Shown here piece after piece: positions 20,803 to 29,835 of a stretch of DNA of 64,000 bases. The notes under the pieces were generated by a model. The model worked only from the letters and a program-made list of their open reading frames with translations, was not told where the DNA came from and searched no databases. Location of the stretch: contig CAJOIP010000001.1 of NCBI GenBank assembly GCA_905234785.1, forward strand, positions 40,553-104,552. Direction: 5' to 3'. Position numbers and translations under genes: made by a program. Origin of the DNA: an uncultured Eggerthellaceae bacterium. Its GTDB lineage: Bacteria; Actinomycetota; Coriobacteriia; Coriobacteriales; Eggerthellaceae. Each line of letters opens with the position of its first letter. Within the stretch, counting starts at the first letter, position 1.

Positions 20803-22725
20803 ATGAGCGTGGAAATGCTGACAAAAACTGCCAATGACCTGCGGATAAGCATCGTGAAGATGATTGCCGAGGCAGGCAGCGGACATCCGGGTGGTTCCCT
20901 TTCATGCGCCGACATCATGACGGCGCTTTATTTTGGGGGCGTGCTGGAACACGACCCCGCCAACGCCGAGTCTCCGCGCGACCGTTTCATCCTGGCGAAG
21001 GGCCATGCGGCGCCGGCTCTGTACGCCGCGCTCGCGCATGCGGGCTACTTCCCGGTCGATGAGCTCATGACGCTGCGCAAGTTCGGCTCGCGACTGCAGG
21101 GCCATCCCGATTGCAACTTGCTGCCGGGCGTCGAGGTTTCCACCGGCTCGCTCGGCCAGGGCCTTTCCATCGCGTCGGGCTTAGCTGCGGGCTTGCGCCT
21201 GGAAGGCGACGATCACACGGTGTTCGCGCTTCTGGGCGACGGCGAATGCCAGGAAGGCCAGGTGTGGGAGGCGGCCATGTTCGCCGCGCACCAGGGCCTC
21301 GACAACCTGGTTGCCATCGTCGACCGCAACTGCCTGCAGATCGACGGCAACACGGCCGACGTGTGCGACCCGGGCGATTTGGGCGCGAAGTTCGCCGCGT
21401 TCGGGTGGGAAACCTCCGAGGTCGACGGCCACGACATCACCGCCGTCATCGAAACGCTGAACGCTGCGAAGGCCGCCCGCACGGGCAAGCCCCAGGCCAT
21501 CATCGCCCGCACCGTGAAGGGCAAGGGCGTCTCGTTCATGGAAGACCAAGCTGGCTGGCACGGCAAGGCGCCGAACGCCGAGCAGCTCGCCCAGGCGTTG
21601 GAAGATCTGGGCTGCAAGCCGGATAATGACGGAGATGGTTTGGCCGTTTCCGCAGGGGCGCACTCCGAGCGCCCGGTGAGCGAAGCGAGTTTCGATAAGG
21701 CTGCGACTGATTCGCTGTCGCAGCCATCTGCGAGCGCGGCAAGCAGCGCCGGGCGCACGGTGTGTGCCCCTACGGGCGATTCTTCCAAGAAGGCCACCCG
21801 CGCAGCATACGGCGTCACCCTTGCCGAGCTTGCCGACGAAGGTCTTCCCATCGTAGCGGTCGAAGCCGATCTGTCCGGCTCCACCACGACCGCAAAGTTC
21901 GCGTCAGCAAAGCCCGAATACGCCAAGCGGCTGTTCAACTGCGGCATCGCCGAGCAGAACATGACCGATGTGGCGGCGGGCTTGGCACTCGCGGGCAACA
22001 TCGCCTTCACCGGCAGCTTCGCCGTGTTCGGCACGGGCCGCGCGTACGACCAGATCCGCAATACGGTGTGCTATTCCAACCTGAACGTGAAAATCGCCCC
22101 GACGCACGCGGGCATCTCGGTCGGTCCCGACGGCGGCAGCCACCAAATGCTCGAGGACATCTCGCTCATGCGCGGGCTTCCCAACATGCGCGTGCTCGTG
22201 CCCGCCGATTATGCGTCGGCTGCGGGCGCCATCCGCTTGGCGGCCACCACGCCGGGCCCGGTGTACGTGCGCATGGGCCGCGAATCGGTGCCCTGCGTGT
22301 ATGCCGACGGTACCGAGCTTCAGCTCGGCGGCTCCTTCCAGTTGCGCGAAGGCGCCGACGCCACCATCGTCGCCTGCGGTCTCGAGGTGCGTGAAGCGCT
22401 CATTGCCGCCGACCAGCTTGCCGAAGAGGGCATCTCGGTCGACCTCATCGACGCCTACAGCGTGAAACCGCTCGACGCGCAGGCCATCGTCGCCTCGGTT
22501 GCCAAGACCGGTTGCGCCGTCACGGCCGAAGAGCACAGCGTGTACGGCGGCCTGGGTTCCGCCGTCGCCGAGCTGTTGTCTGCCGAGCACCCGGCGCCTG
22601 TCGAGTTCGTCGGCATGCACGACAAGTTCGGCAAGTCCGGCGGATATGCCGAGCTATCTGCGCACTTCAAGATGGATGCGGCTGCGATTGCTGATGCTGT
22701 GAAGAGGGTTATCGCCCGTAAATAG
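20803..22725 (+). CDS. tkt: Transketolase, split-type halves fused through a repeat-derived linker
   Basis: Thiamine-diphosphate enzyme of the non-oxidative pentose phosphate pathway. From the ATG at 20803 (AGAAAGG upstream) it has 640 residues. Residues 1-275 match the N-terminal subunit of two-subunit transketolases (EAGSGHPGGSLSCADI, TGSLGQGLSIA, LLGDGECQEGQVWEA), and residues 325-640 the C-terminal subunit (GIAEQNMTDVAAGLA, PTHAGISVGPDGGSHQ, EEHSVYGGLGSAVAEL). The roughly 45-residue joint is Ser/Ala-rich and is encoded by a GTAGGGGCGC inverted-repeat element (21651-21775). All catalytic motifs are intact, so the enzyme should be active. Confidence 0.93.
   Translation: MSVEMLTKTANDLRISIVKMIAEAGSGHPGGSLSCADIMTALYFGGVLEHDPANAESPRDRFILAKGHAAPALYAALAHAGYFPVDELMTLRKFGSRLQGHPDCNLLPGVEVSTGSLGQGLSIASGLAAGLRLEGDDHTVFALLGDGECQEGQVWEAAMFAAHQGLDNLVAIVDRNCLQIDGNTADVCDPGDLGAKFAAFGWETSEVDGHDITAVIETLNAAKAARTGKPQAIIARTVKGKGVSFMEDQAGWHGKAPNAEQLAQALEDLGCKPDNDGDGLAVSAGAHSERPVSEASFDKAATDSLSQPSASAASSAGRTVCAPTGDSSKKATRAAYGVTLAELADEGLPIVAVEADLSGSTTTAKFASAKPEYAKRLFNCGIAEQNMTDVAAGLALAGNIAFTGSFAVFGTGRAYDQIRNTVCYSNLNVKIAPTHAGISVGPDGGSHQMLEDISLMRGLPNMRVLVPADYASAAGAIRLAATTPGPVYVRMGRESVPCVYADGTELQLGGSFQLREGADATIVACGLEVREALIAADQLAEEGISVDLIDAYSVKPLDAQAIVASVAKTGCAVTAEEHSVYGGLGSAVAELLSAEHPAPVEFVGMHDKFGKSGGYAELSAHFKMDAAAIADAVKRVIARK
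21651..21775. repeat. GTAGGGGCGC inverted-repeat element inside tkt
   Basis: Arm 21651-21676 (CGCAGGGGCGCACTCCGAGC...) and opposing arm 21749-21775 (...TGTGTGCCCCTACGG) match the two arms at 9899-9924 and 9987-10012. Between them lies a further perfect 9-bp hairpin, GGCTGCGAC / GTCGCAGCC (21699-21725). The element is read in frame as residues 283-324. Confidence 0.88.
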
Positions 22726-22778
22726 GTCTGGTAGAATCAGCTTCGTCTCAGTAAACGACTATTTGAACGGAGCATTCT

Positions 22779-23606
22779 GTGACAGAAGCCACCAACCAGG
22801 GGGCTCGGCAGCCGTATCAGGCGGCTGCAACTCAGACGATGCGATCGGCTCCCGACCTTTCAACGGCGCTGCCTTCGCTGGAAGTCGACGATATCCCCCA
22901 GCAGGGAACCCCCGTCATTGCGTTCGACCGCGTGTCGAAGGTGTATCCGGCCCAGCCTAACCGCCCGGCGCTCGAGAACATCTCGCTGCAGATTTACCCT
23001 GGCGAGTTCGTGTTCCTCGTCGGCCATTCCGGTTCGGGCAAATCAACGCTTGTGCGCCTGATCATCCGCGAGCTGCGCCCCAGCTCGGGCACCATCACCA
23101 TCGCCAACGAAGACCTGGGCAGCATGCGCAACTGGCGCGTGCCGTACCTGCGCCGCAACATCGGCTGCGTGTTCCAGGACTTCAAGCTGCTGCCGAACAA
23201 GACGGTCTACGAGAACGTCGCGTTCGCGCTCGAGGTAATCGGCAAGAACCGCAACGTCATCCGCACGCAGGTGCCCGAGGTCCTGCGCCTGGTCGGCCTG
23301 CAGGACAAGCTCGACAAGCTGCCCGACCAGCTGTCCGGCGGCGAGGCCCAGCGCGTTTCCATCGCGCGTGCCATCGTCAACCGCCCGCCGCTGCTCGTGT
23401 GCGACGAGCCCACCGGCAACCTCGACCCGCAGACGTCGCGCGGCATCATGGACTTGCTCGAGCGCATCAACCGCACGGGCACCACGGTGCTCGTGGCCAC
23501 GCACGACCGCGAAATGGTCGACAACATGCGCCGTCGCGTCATCGCGCTCGAACGTGGTCACCTGACCCGCGACCAGCAGAGGGGGGTGTACGGTTTCGAT
23601 GTCTAG
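22779..23606 (+). CDS. ftsE: Cell-division ABC ATPase FtsE
   Basis: ATPase of the FtsEX complex, which uses ATP to activate peptidoglycan hydrolysis at the septum. GTG start at 22779 with GGAG upstream gives 275 residues, about 45 more than usual; the extension (residues 1-45, Gln/Ala/Pro-rich) has no recognisable motif, and an ATG at 22841 could shorten it. Walker [11 protein letters not shown]-loop [14 protein letters not shown], signature LSGGEAQRV, Walker [14 protein letters not shown]-loop ATHD. It overlaps ftsX by 8 bases. Confidence 0.95.
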   Translation: MTEATNQGARQPYQAAATQTMRSAPDLSTALPSLEVDDIPQQGTPVIAFDRVSKVYPAQPNRPALENISLQIYPGEFVFLVGHSGSGKSTLVRLIIRELRPSSGTITIANEDLGSMRNWRVPYLRRNIGCVFQDFKLLPNKTVYENVAFALEVIGKNRNVIRTQVPEVLRLVGLQDKLDKLPDQLSGGEAQRVSIARAIVNRPPLLVCDEPTGNLDPQTSRGIMDLLERINRTGTTVLVATHDREMVDNMRRRVIALERGHLTRDQQRGVYGFDV

Positions 23607-24504
23607 TTTCGCTTACTTCATCAAGCAGGCCTTCCAGGGCTTTGCGCGCAACCTGTCCACCACGCTGGGCTCGATTGTCACCATTTTCCTGTCGCTGTTC
23701 ATCATCGGCGTGTTTTTGGTGGGTGCCATCGTCATCGACAACATCGTGAAGTCGGTCGAAAGCGAAGTGTCCATCACCGCCTACATTTCCGACGACGCGA
23801 AGCAGTCTGACATCAATTCCATGGAATCCTATATCGAGGGTCTCGATGGCGTGGCAAGCGTGTCCTTCACCACGAAGGAGCAGGCGCTCGAGGACTTCCG
23901 CAACATGTCGTCGAACGCCGACATCGTCGACGAGCTGGGCGGCAACCCGCTGCCGGCTTCCATCAACATCGAGCTGTCCGACCCGCAGAAGGTGCAGACG
24001 GTCGCCGACGAAATCGAAACCAGCGACCTGTTCGCCAAGATCGCCGACGAGGACAACCCGGCCGACTCGCTGAAGTACGGCCAGCGCACGGTCGAGCGCC
24101 TGTTCTCGGTCACGAACTACGTGCGTTACATCGGCATCGCGCTCATCATTTTGCTGGTGTTCATCTCGCTCGTGTTCATCAACAACACCATCCGCCTGGC
24201 CATCATGGCGCGCCGCAAGGAAATTGCCATCATGCGCCTGGTCGGCGCCTCGAACGGCTTCATCCGCGGGCCCTTCCTCATGGAAGGCGCGCTGCATGCG
24301 GTCATCGGCGCCCTGCTGGCGTCGGGCTGCCTCGAGCTGCTGCGACGTCTGGCGCTGCCGCGCTTGCAGGAATCGCTCGCGTTCTTGCCGATCGGCATCG
24401 AGGGCAACACGTTCTTGCTGATTTACCTAATCCTGCTCGTCGCCGGCCTCATCATCGGCCTCATCGGTTCGGCGTTCGCCATGCGCCGTTACCTGAAGGT
24501 GTAA
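23599..24504 (+). CDS. ftsX: Cell-division permease-like protein FtsX
   Basis: Membrane partner of FtsE, 301 residues. One N-terminal membrane helix (about 25-45, [17 protein letters not shown]), an extracytoplasmic domain (about 50-170) that in other bacteria recruits a hydrolase or its activator, then three C-terminal helices (about 175-200, 220-245, 270-295). The [17 protein letters not shown] stretch is the typical FtsX cytoplasmic loop. No hydrolase gene follows; instead the next gene is a PDZ/S41 protein lacking its catalytic serine. Confidence 0.95.
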   Translation: MSSFAYFIKQAFQGFARNLSTTLGSIVTIFLSLFIIGVFLVGAIVIDNIVKSVESEVSITAYISDDAKQSDINSMESYIEGLDGVASVSFTTKEQALEDFRNMSSNADIVDELGGNPLPASINIELSDPQKVQTVADEIETSDLFAKIADEDNPADSLKYGQRTVERLFSVTNYVRYIGIALIILLVFISLVFINNTIRLAIMARRKEIAIMRLVGASNGFIRGPFLMEGALHAVIGALLASGCLELLRRLALPRLQESLAFLPIGIEGNTFLLIYLILLVAGLIIGLIGSAFAMRRYLKV

Positions 24505-24526
24505 CCTAGATTGGCGGTCTGCGCCC

Positions 24527-25822
24527 ATGGGCGAACGTGGCAATAACCAACGAACGGCTGCGCGCACGCGGAAAAGGCGTGCGCGCAGTTACCGTCTTAT
24601 CAGGGTGTTTCTCGTCATCATCCTGGCCGTTGCGGCATTTGCCATAGGCTTCATGGTGCGCGGCCAAAGCACGTTTTTGCAGTCGCTCGGCTTCCCGTCT
24701 TCCATAACGGGAATCGTGCAAAGCGATATAACCGACCAGAACGCCGCGAAGAAAGACGTGTACAACTCGCTTTCGATGCGCGTTGCGGAAGTGGAAGACA
24801 TCCTGGCCGCCGACAGCCTCGATTCGTACAACCTCGACGAGGTGACCGAAAGCACGTTGCAGGCGTTCAGCACGGCTTCCGACGACCCGTATTTGCGTTA
24901 TTACTCGGCCGATCGGTACAACGCGCTGCTGAACACGCAGAACGAAGGCTATGCGGGCGTGGGCGTGCTGTTCTCGGAATACAACGGCCAGGCATACGTG
25001 GTCGACGTGTTCGAGGGGTCGCCCGCGCAGCTGGAAGGCGTGCAGGAGGGCGATTACGTCGTGGCGATCAACGGCGACCGCTCGCAGACGTGGTCGCGTA
25101 GCGAGGTCGCCGCAGTGCTCAGCCAGTCCGAGGGCATGACGGTCGTCATCACCTGGCGCCGCCCCGAGTCGCTCGAGTCCGACGGCGGCACCGAGTTCAC
25201 CACCACGCTCGAATGCGCCGAGTACGACGAGGCAAACGTCACGACCGAATACAACGACGACCGCAAGGTCGGTTACGTGAAGCTGAAGCAGCTGACGCAG
25301 AACTCGGCGTCGCTCGTGCAGGCGGCCCTTGCCGATTTGGGGGGGCAGGGCGCACGCGCCTTCGTGCTCGACCTGCGCGACAACCCCGGCGGCTACCTCA
25401 GCCAGGCTGTCGATCTGGCCAGCCTGTTCATGAGCAGCGGCACGGTCGTGGAAGTGCAGACGGTCGACGGCCAGTCGGCGAAGACCGCATCGGGCCAGCC
25501 TGTCACGGACTTGCCGCTCGTCGTGCTGACCAACAAAAACACGGCTGCAGCTGCCGAGGTCGTGGCGGCGGCGTTGAAGGAAAGCCAGCGCGCCGTTCTG
25601 GTGGGCACGAACACGCTCGGCAAGGGCTCGGTGCAGGTTTTGCACGAGCTTTCGTTCGGCGGCGCCATGCGTTACACGGCCGCGTACTACCTGACGCCCG
25701 AAGGCCACGCCATCGACCAGGTAGGCGTCACGCCGACGGTCTCGCTCGACAACTCTGGCGAAGGCGACGCTCAAAAGGACTACGCCGTCGAGCTCGCCGC
25801 TTCCCGCATCACCGCGGAATAA
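24527..25822 (+). CDS. S41 (CtpA-like) PDZ protein lacking the catalytic serine
   Basis: A 431-residue membrane-anchored protein: basic N-terminus, one helix (about 25-47, LIRVFLVIILAVAAFAIGF), PDZ domain (about 135-220, AYVVDVFEGSPAQLEGVQEG), then an S41 fold (about 245-400, AFVLDLRDNPGGYLSQAVDL). In active C-terminal processing peptidases the nucleophile is the first serine of SASE, 25 residues before the lysine of FGKG. Here the aligned stretch is NTAAAAEVVAAAL followed by TLGKGSVQ: lysine kept, serine replaced by alanine. It is therefore probably a pseudo-protease. It follows ftsX by 22 bases and is likely co-transcribed, suggesting a scaffold or regulatory role for FtsEX. Confidence 0.88.
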   Translation: MGERGNNQRTAARTRKRRARSYRLIRVFLVIILAVAAFAIGFMVRGQSTFLQSLGFPSSITGIVQSDITDQNAAKKDVYNSLSMRVAEVEDILAADSLDSYNLDEVTESTLQAFSTASDDPYLRYYSADRYNALLNTQNEGYAGVGVLFSEYNGQAYVVDVFEGSPAQLEGVQEGDYVVAINGDRSQTWSRSEVAAVLSQSEGMTVVITWRRPESLESDGGTEFTTTLECAEYDEANVTTEYNDDRKVGYVKLKQLTQNSASLVQAALADLGGQGARAFVLDLRDNPGGYLSQAVDLASLFMSSGTVVEVQTVDGQSAKTASGQPVTDLPLVVLTNKNTAAAAEVVAAALKESQRAVLVGTNTLGKGSVQVLHELSFGGAMRYTAAYYLTPEGHAIDQVGVTPTVSLDNSGEGDAQKDYAVELAASRITAE

Positions 25823-25907
25823 TGATGCGCGGGAGGGGAGCTGGTGCATCATTTTGCAACGGGGCAAGGGTATTAATGATGCACCAGCTCCCCTCCCGTG
25901 CATCATT
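25821..25907. repeat. GCATCATT palindromic repeat (copy 2)
   Basis: Arms 25821-25853 and 25875-25907, complementary except at one position, variable core AGCTGGT. It begins at the stop codon of the S41 gene and ends 13 bases before rnr. Confidence 0.92.
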
Positions 25908-25920
25908 CTAGAAAGTTGCT

Positions 25921-27936
25921 ATGTCTCGTAACCGTTCGCATACCCGCCGCACGCCGCGCAGCAACCCGCGCGGGCGGCTTGACGTGCGTCGAGGCGGATA
26001 CGGGTTCGTGCAGACGGCGGAAGGCGAGTATTTCATCCCGCACAAGAAGATGCGCGGTGCGTTTCCCGATGACATCGTGGAAATCGCGCCGGTGAACGAT
26101 GGCGGGCGATACGGCCGCACGCCGGGCAAGGGCGAACGCAAGCGGGTTGCGCGCGTCGTGCGCGTCGTCGAGCGGGCGCACGACCAGCTTGTCGGGTATT
26201 TCCACCGCGCCGAGCCGTTCGGCGTCGTCGAGCCGGTCGATCCGCGCGTGCAGCATGACATCTTCACGCAGCTCGCCGAGCACCCCGAGATTCCCGATGG
26301 GGCGGTGGTTCGCGTTTCCATAACGACATGGCCCGACCGCAATACGGCGGCGACGGGAACGGTCGTCGAGGTCATCGGCGACGAAGACGACGAGCGCGTG
26401 CCCATCGACCTCATCGTGGCGCGCCACAAGTTGGAAACGTCGTTTTCCGAAGCCGCGATGGCGCAAGCCGATGCGGCAGAGGTCGACGCGGAAGGCGCGC
26501 TTGCAGAAGGCTACCGCGATTTGCGCGACCGCTTCATCTTCACCATCGACCCCGCCGATGCGCGCGACTTCGACGACGCGGTATCGGTTGAGCCCATAAA
26601 GCCCGATTCCTGGCGGGTGGGCGTTCATATCGCCGACGTGTCGCACTACGTGCCGTGGGGCTCCGCTATCGACCTTGACGCGCGCAAGCGTGCCACCAGC
26701 ACGTACTTGGTCGACCGCGTCATTCCGATGCTTCCCGAGAAGCTGTCGAACGACGTGTGCTCGCTTCGGCCCGACGAAGAACGCCGCACGATGACGGTCG
26801 ACATGGTTGTCGACAAGCGGGGCAAGGTCGTAAGCGCAGAAGCGTATCCCGCGCTCATCCGCTCGCGTGCACGCCTGACATACGATGAAGCGCAGCAGCT
26901 CCTAAATGCTGGCAGCGAAACCGACGCCGGGAACGAGTTTCTACAGTCAAAACGCATTCCCGATATCGATTCCACCGAGCTCCAATCGCGCATTCTGCGG
27001 CTTTCCCGCATCGCCAAGCAACGCGAGGCCCTGCGCAGGGAGGCGGGCGGCCTCGACTTCGACACGGTGGAGGCGAAGGTGCGGCTCGACGCCGAAGGGC
27101 ATCCCACGGGCATCGACCTGCGCGAGAAAACCGACGCCACGCAGCTCATCGAAGAGGCCATGATCATGGCGAACGAAGCGGTCGCCCGTATGCTTCGCGA
27201 TGCCGGTTTCCCCTGCCTGTACCGCGTGCACGAGAAGCCGGCCCACGACAGCCTTGAAGGGCTCGTCCCCGTGCTGCAGGAATTCGACTGGTTCAAGCGC
27301 GTCGATGCGGCGCGGTTCATGGCGGGCAACCCGCATGCAGTCGGCGCCGTGCTCGACGCGTGCAAGAACCGGCCCGAGGCGGCGCTCGTCACCACGCTCG
27401 TGCTGCGGTCGATGAAGCGCGCCGTGTACAGCCCCGACCTATCGGAGCATTATGGCCTGGCGAGTTCCGCATACGCGCACTTCACATCGCCCATCAGGCG
27501 ATACCCTGACCTGGTGGTGCACCGCATGCTGCGCGCGCTTCTGACGAAACGCCCCGAGAAGTTCGACCAAGAAGTCGCGAACCTGGCGTTTCTGGCCGAA
27601 CATTCGTCGGAAATGGAGCGCGTCGCCGAGCAAGCTGCCCGCGAGTCGCAGGAAGTGAAGATCGTCGAGCTCATGGAAGAGCACATCGGCGAGACGTTTT
27701 CCGCCCTGATATCGGGCGTGGCGACGTTCGGCCTGTTCGTGCGCTTGGACAACACCGCCGAGGGCGTGGTGGAAATGGCCGACCTGGGGCACGAGTACTT
27801 CATCCTCGATCCCGTGCGCCACATGCTGACCGGCTCGGATACCGGCAAGCAGTTCCGCCTGGGCCGCCGCATCGCCGTCCGCCTCGTCGAAGCCGATCGC
27901 CGCACCCGCCAACTCCGCTTCCGCCTTACCAAGTAA
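25921..27936 (+). CDS. rnr: Ribonuclease R
   Basis: Processive 3'-5' exoribonuclease that degrades structured RNA and, with tmRNA-SmpB, defective mRNA. 671 residues: N-terminal cold-shock/RNA-binding region (RRGGYGFVQTAEGEYFIPHK), RNB catalytic domain with the metal-binding aspartates in DPADARDFDDAVSVE, the YAHFTSPIRRYPDLVVHR motif, and a C-terminal S1 domain (GVATFGLFVRLDNTAEG). Slightly shorter than E. coli RNase R; the long Lys-rich tail is missing. The tmRNA gene lies immediately downstream on the other strand. Confidence 0.95.
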   Translation: MSRNRSHTRRTPRSNPRGRLDVRRGGYGFVQTAEGEYFIPHKKMRGAFPDDIVEIAPVNDGGRYGRTPGKGERKRVARVVRVVERAHDQLVGYFHRAEPFGVVEPVDPRVQHDIFTQLAEHPEIPDGAVVRVSITTWPDRNTAATGTVVEVIGDEDDERVPIDLIVARHKLETSFSEAAMAQADAAEVDAEGALAEGYRDLRDRFIFTIDPADARDFDDAVSVEPIKPDSWRVGVHIADVSHYVPWGSAIDLDARKRATSTYLVDRVIPMLPEKLSNDVCSLRPDEERRTMTVDMVVDKRGKVVSAEAYPALIRSRARLTYDEAQQLLNAGSETDAGNEFLQSKRIPDIDSTELQSRILRLSRIAKQREALRREAGGLDFDTVEAKVRLDAEGHPTGIDLREKTDATQLIEEAMIMANEAVARMLRDAGFPCLYRVHEKPAHDSLEGLVPVLQEFDWFKRVDAARFMAGNPHAVGAVLDACKNRPEAALVTTLVLRSMKRAVYSPDLSEHYGLASSAYAHFTSPIRRYPDLVVHRMLRALLTKRPEKFDQEVANLAFLAEHSSEMERVAEQAARESQEVKIVELMEEHIGETFSALISGVATFGLFVRLDNTAEGVVEMADLGHEYFILDPVRHMLTGSDTGKQFRLGRRIAVRLVEADRRTRQLRFRLTK

Positions 27937-27943
27937 GCGGCGC

Positions 27944-27978
27944 AAAAAAGCCGCGTTGAACTGGTCAGACGCGGCTTA
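27944..27978 (-). terminator. Terminator of tmRNA
   Basis: Read on the minus strand: AAGCCGCGT, loop, ACGCGGCTT followed by five further T residues. It lies 8 bases beyond the tmRNA 3' end. Confidence 0.85.
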
Positions 27979-27985
27979 TCACACG

Positions 27986-28353
27986 TGGTGGAGGCACGGA
28001 GAATCGAACTCCGGTCCATGGCGAATCCCTGGTCAGGCTCTACAAGCTTAGTCGGTGCTCAAGTTTGAAGGCCGCTTGGCGCAACGACGGGCGTTGCGGC
28101 CTCGAGTCGGTTCAGTCTTAGCTTCGGCCATACCGGCTACGTGCCGAAGAGCATATCCCTAACATGACACCGCATCCAGGGCGGGAAAGAACCTGGAATA
28201 GGCGTGCCGACTTATGTTATGCGGCAAGGGCGAGTTGACGCCCAGAAGTTTGAGTCTTGCCAATTAATTTTGACAGTACCCCTGTTTAACGTGGCGAGGA
28301 GACCACGACCTGCTCCTCACCTCAGACCCACCATGTCGAAACCAGTTGCCCCC
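27986..28353 (-). ncRNA. ssrA: Transfer-messenger RNA (tmRNA)
   Basis: Rescues stalled ribosomes and tags the nascent chain. The 368-nt RNA begins GGGGGCAACTGGTTTCGACA and ends TTCGATTCTCCGTGCCTCCA-CCA; GGGGGCA pairs with TGCCTCC to make the tRNA-like acceptor stem, and CCA is encoded. The tag frame lies at 28261-28217 on the minus strand and reads GKTQTSGRQLALAA then TAA, with GGC (Gly) as the inferred resume codon. The ALAA end is the usual protease signal. smpB and rnr are close neighbours. Confidence 0.95.
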
Positions 28354-28444
28354 ATAAGCGGGGAGCTGCGATGCAAGCGCATCGGCCCGGCTCCACCTTG
28401 TCAATGTGCGCAAGCAAGTCTAGCACATAAGCACGTGCTGTTTA

Positions 28445-29032
28445 CTACGGAAGGCGGCGGCGCACCTTTTTGGGAACCAGGAAGCCGAAGTTGTCCATGA
28501 TGTCGTCGTAGGCTTCCTTCAGCTCCTTGGCGGTTTCGGCGCCCTCTTTGGCGATGGCGTTCAGGTCAGACGTCATCTCGGCCACGCCTTCGCGCGTGAT
28601 GCCGAGGTCCATGTCGTCGGCTTTGGCCTTCGCCTTTCCGGCTTGCTCGGTTGCGACCTTCTTGGCCTTGCCGTATTGTTCCTCGGCCTTCCCGCGCGCC
28701 ACGTCGAGCTTCTCTTCGGCCAGCTTGCGCGTCTTGTTGCCCTCGTGGCCTACGATGGACGCCATCTTGTACAAGTAGCCGCGCTCTTTCGGCTCGGCTG
28801 CTTCGGAAGTTTCGGCTTTCGCGCCAGGCGAAGCGGGTGCTTCTTCGACGACCTCTTCGACCACGCTCACGGTCTCGTAGTCGTCGGCCTCGAAGCTCTC
28901 GTAGTAGTACTCGACCTCGACCCCGTCCTCTTCCAGCGCGAAGCCGATCTCGGTGCCGTCCTCGTCCTCGATGTAATACAGGATGTCGTCTTCGGAGTAT
29001 TCCAGCTCGACGGTTTCGAATTCTTCAGCCAT
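28445..29032 (-). CDS. Unknown acidic / Lys-Ala-rich helical protein between smpB and ssrA
   Basis: A 195-residue protein not assigned to a family. Residues 1-70 are very acidic with many aromatic residues (SEDDILYYIEDEDGTEIGF, EYYYESFEADDYETV). Residues 80-180 are charged and Ala/Lys-rich, predicted helical, with AEEKLDVARGKAEEQYGKAK-type repeats, and the end is basic (VPKKVRRRLP). No membrane segment. AGGAAAGG precedes the ATG. It lies between smpB and tmRNA on the same strand; the first helical segment (YLYKMASIVGHEGNKTRKLA) is the most specific-looking part. A ribosome or nucleic-acid link is only a guess. Confidence 0.75.
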   Translation of the reverse strand: MAEEFETVELEYSEDDILYYIEDEDGTEIGFALEEDGVEVEYYYESFEADDYETVSVVEEVVEEAPASPGAKAETSEAAEPKERGYLYKMASIVGHEGNKTRKLAEEKLDVARGKAEEQYGKAKKVATEQAGKAKAKADDMDLGITREGVAEMTSDLNAIAKEGAETAKELKEAYDDIMDNFGFLVPKKVRRRLP

Positions 29033-29085
29033 GGGGAACCTTTCCTGTCCGAATGTGTCGCAGCGACCTGGTCAGAATGACGCAA

Positions 29086-29556
29086 TTAGTAACGACTTCG
29101 TTCCTTCAACGCGCGGTCGATGTCGCGCTTGGCATCGCGCTCGGCCATGGCCTGACGCTTGTCGTGCAGCTTCTTGCCGCGGGCCAACGCGATTTCGATC
29201 TTCACGCGCGAATCCTCGTTGAAGTACATGGAAATGGGCACGAGGGCCAGGCCCTTCTCGCGCGTCTTCTGCTCGAGCAGGCGGATTTCGCGGCGATGCA
29301 GCAGCAGCTTGCGCTTGCGGTCGGGGTCGACGTTGTCCCATCCGCCGTTTCGGTAGGGCGCGATGTGCACGCCGTGCAGCCACGCCTCGCCATCGCGGAT
29401 GAGCGCATAGCAATCGGTGAGCTGGCAGTTGTTCTCGCGCAGCGAACGCACTTCGGTTCCGGTCAGCACCAAGCCCGCCTCGTACGTTTCCAGGATCTCG
29501 TACTCGTGGAACGCACGGCGGTTCTTCGCGATTTGCTTCTTCTCGCGGCGTTCCAT
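29086..29556 (-). CDS. smpB: SsrA-binding protein SmpB
   Basis: Binds the tRNA-like domain of tmRNA and delivers it to stalled ribosomes. The 156 residues contain IAKNRRAFHEYEILETYEAG, GTEVRSLRENNCQLTDCYA, WLHGVHIAPY and the positively charged C-terminal tail (KLHDKRQAMAERDAKRDI) that enters the mRNA channel. Its ATG follows directly on the stop of the upstream gene, so the two are translationally linked. Confidence 0.97.
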   Translation of the reverse strand: MERREKKQIAKNRRAFHEYEILETYEAGLVLTGTEVRSLRENNCQLTDCYALIRDGEAWLHGVHIAPYRNGGWDNVDPDRKRKLLLHRREIRLLEQKTREKGLALVPISMYFNEDSRVKIEIALARGKKLHDKRQAMAERDAKRDIDRALKERSRY

Positions 29557-29835
29557 CTACCAGTACTCCTTCGTGCGCCGCTTCCGGCGCTTCTTCACAG
29601 GGCGGAAATCGAGCTGCAGCTGTCCGTCGAGCACGTCGCTTTTCTTGGTCTTGCGCTCGACGCTCTTGATCTGCCACGACGCCGCGTCCTTGCCGAACGT
29701 TTCGAGCATCTTCATGCGCGCGTCGTGCAGGTTCTCCTTCGAGCCCGCGCGCGCGTCGCTTTCGAACTCGAACGAGCCCACGCCGTGCACGTCGGCGGCG
29801 GCGGGGGACTGGTAATGGGCGAGGTACGTCGTCAT
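29557..29835 (-). CDS. Small basic protein of unknown function upstream of smpB
   Basis: I choose the ATG at 29835 (protein begins MTTYLAHYQSPAAADVHG, 92 residues); an upstream in-frame start at 29889 would add 18 residues with little support. The middle (FEFESDARAGSKENLHDARMKMLE) is helical and the C-terminus strongly basic (RPVKKRRKRRTKEYW), suggesting nucleic-acid or ribosome contact. The stop codon abuts the smpB start. Family not recognised. Confidence 0.7.
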   Translation of the reverse strand: MTTYLAHYQSPAAADVHGVGSFEFESDARAGSKENLHDARMKMLETFGKDAASWQIKSVERKTKKSDVLDGQLQLDFRPVKKRRKRRTKEYW

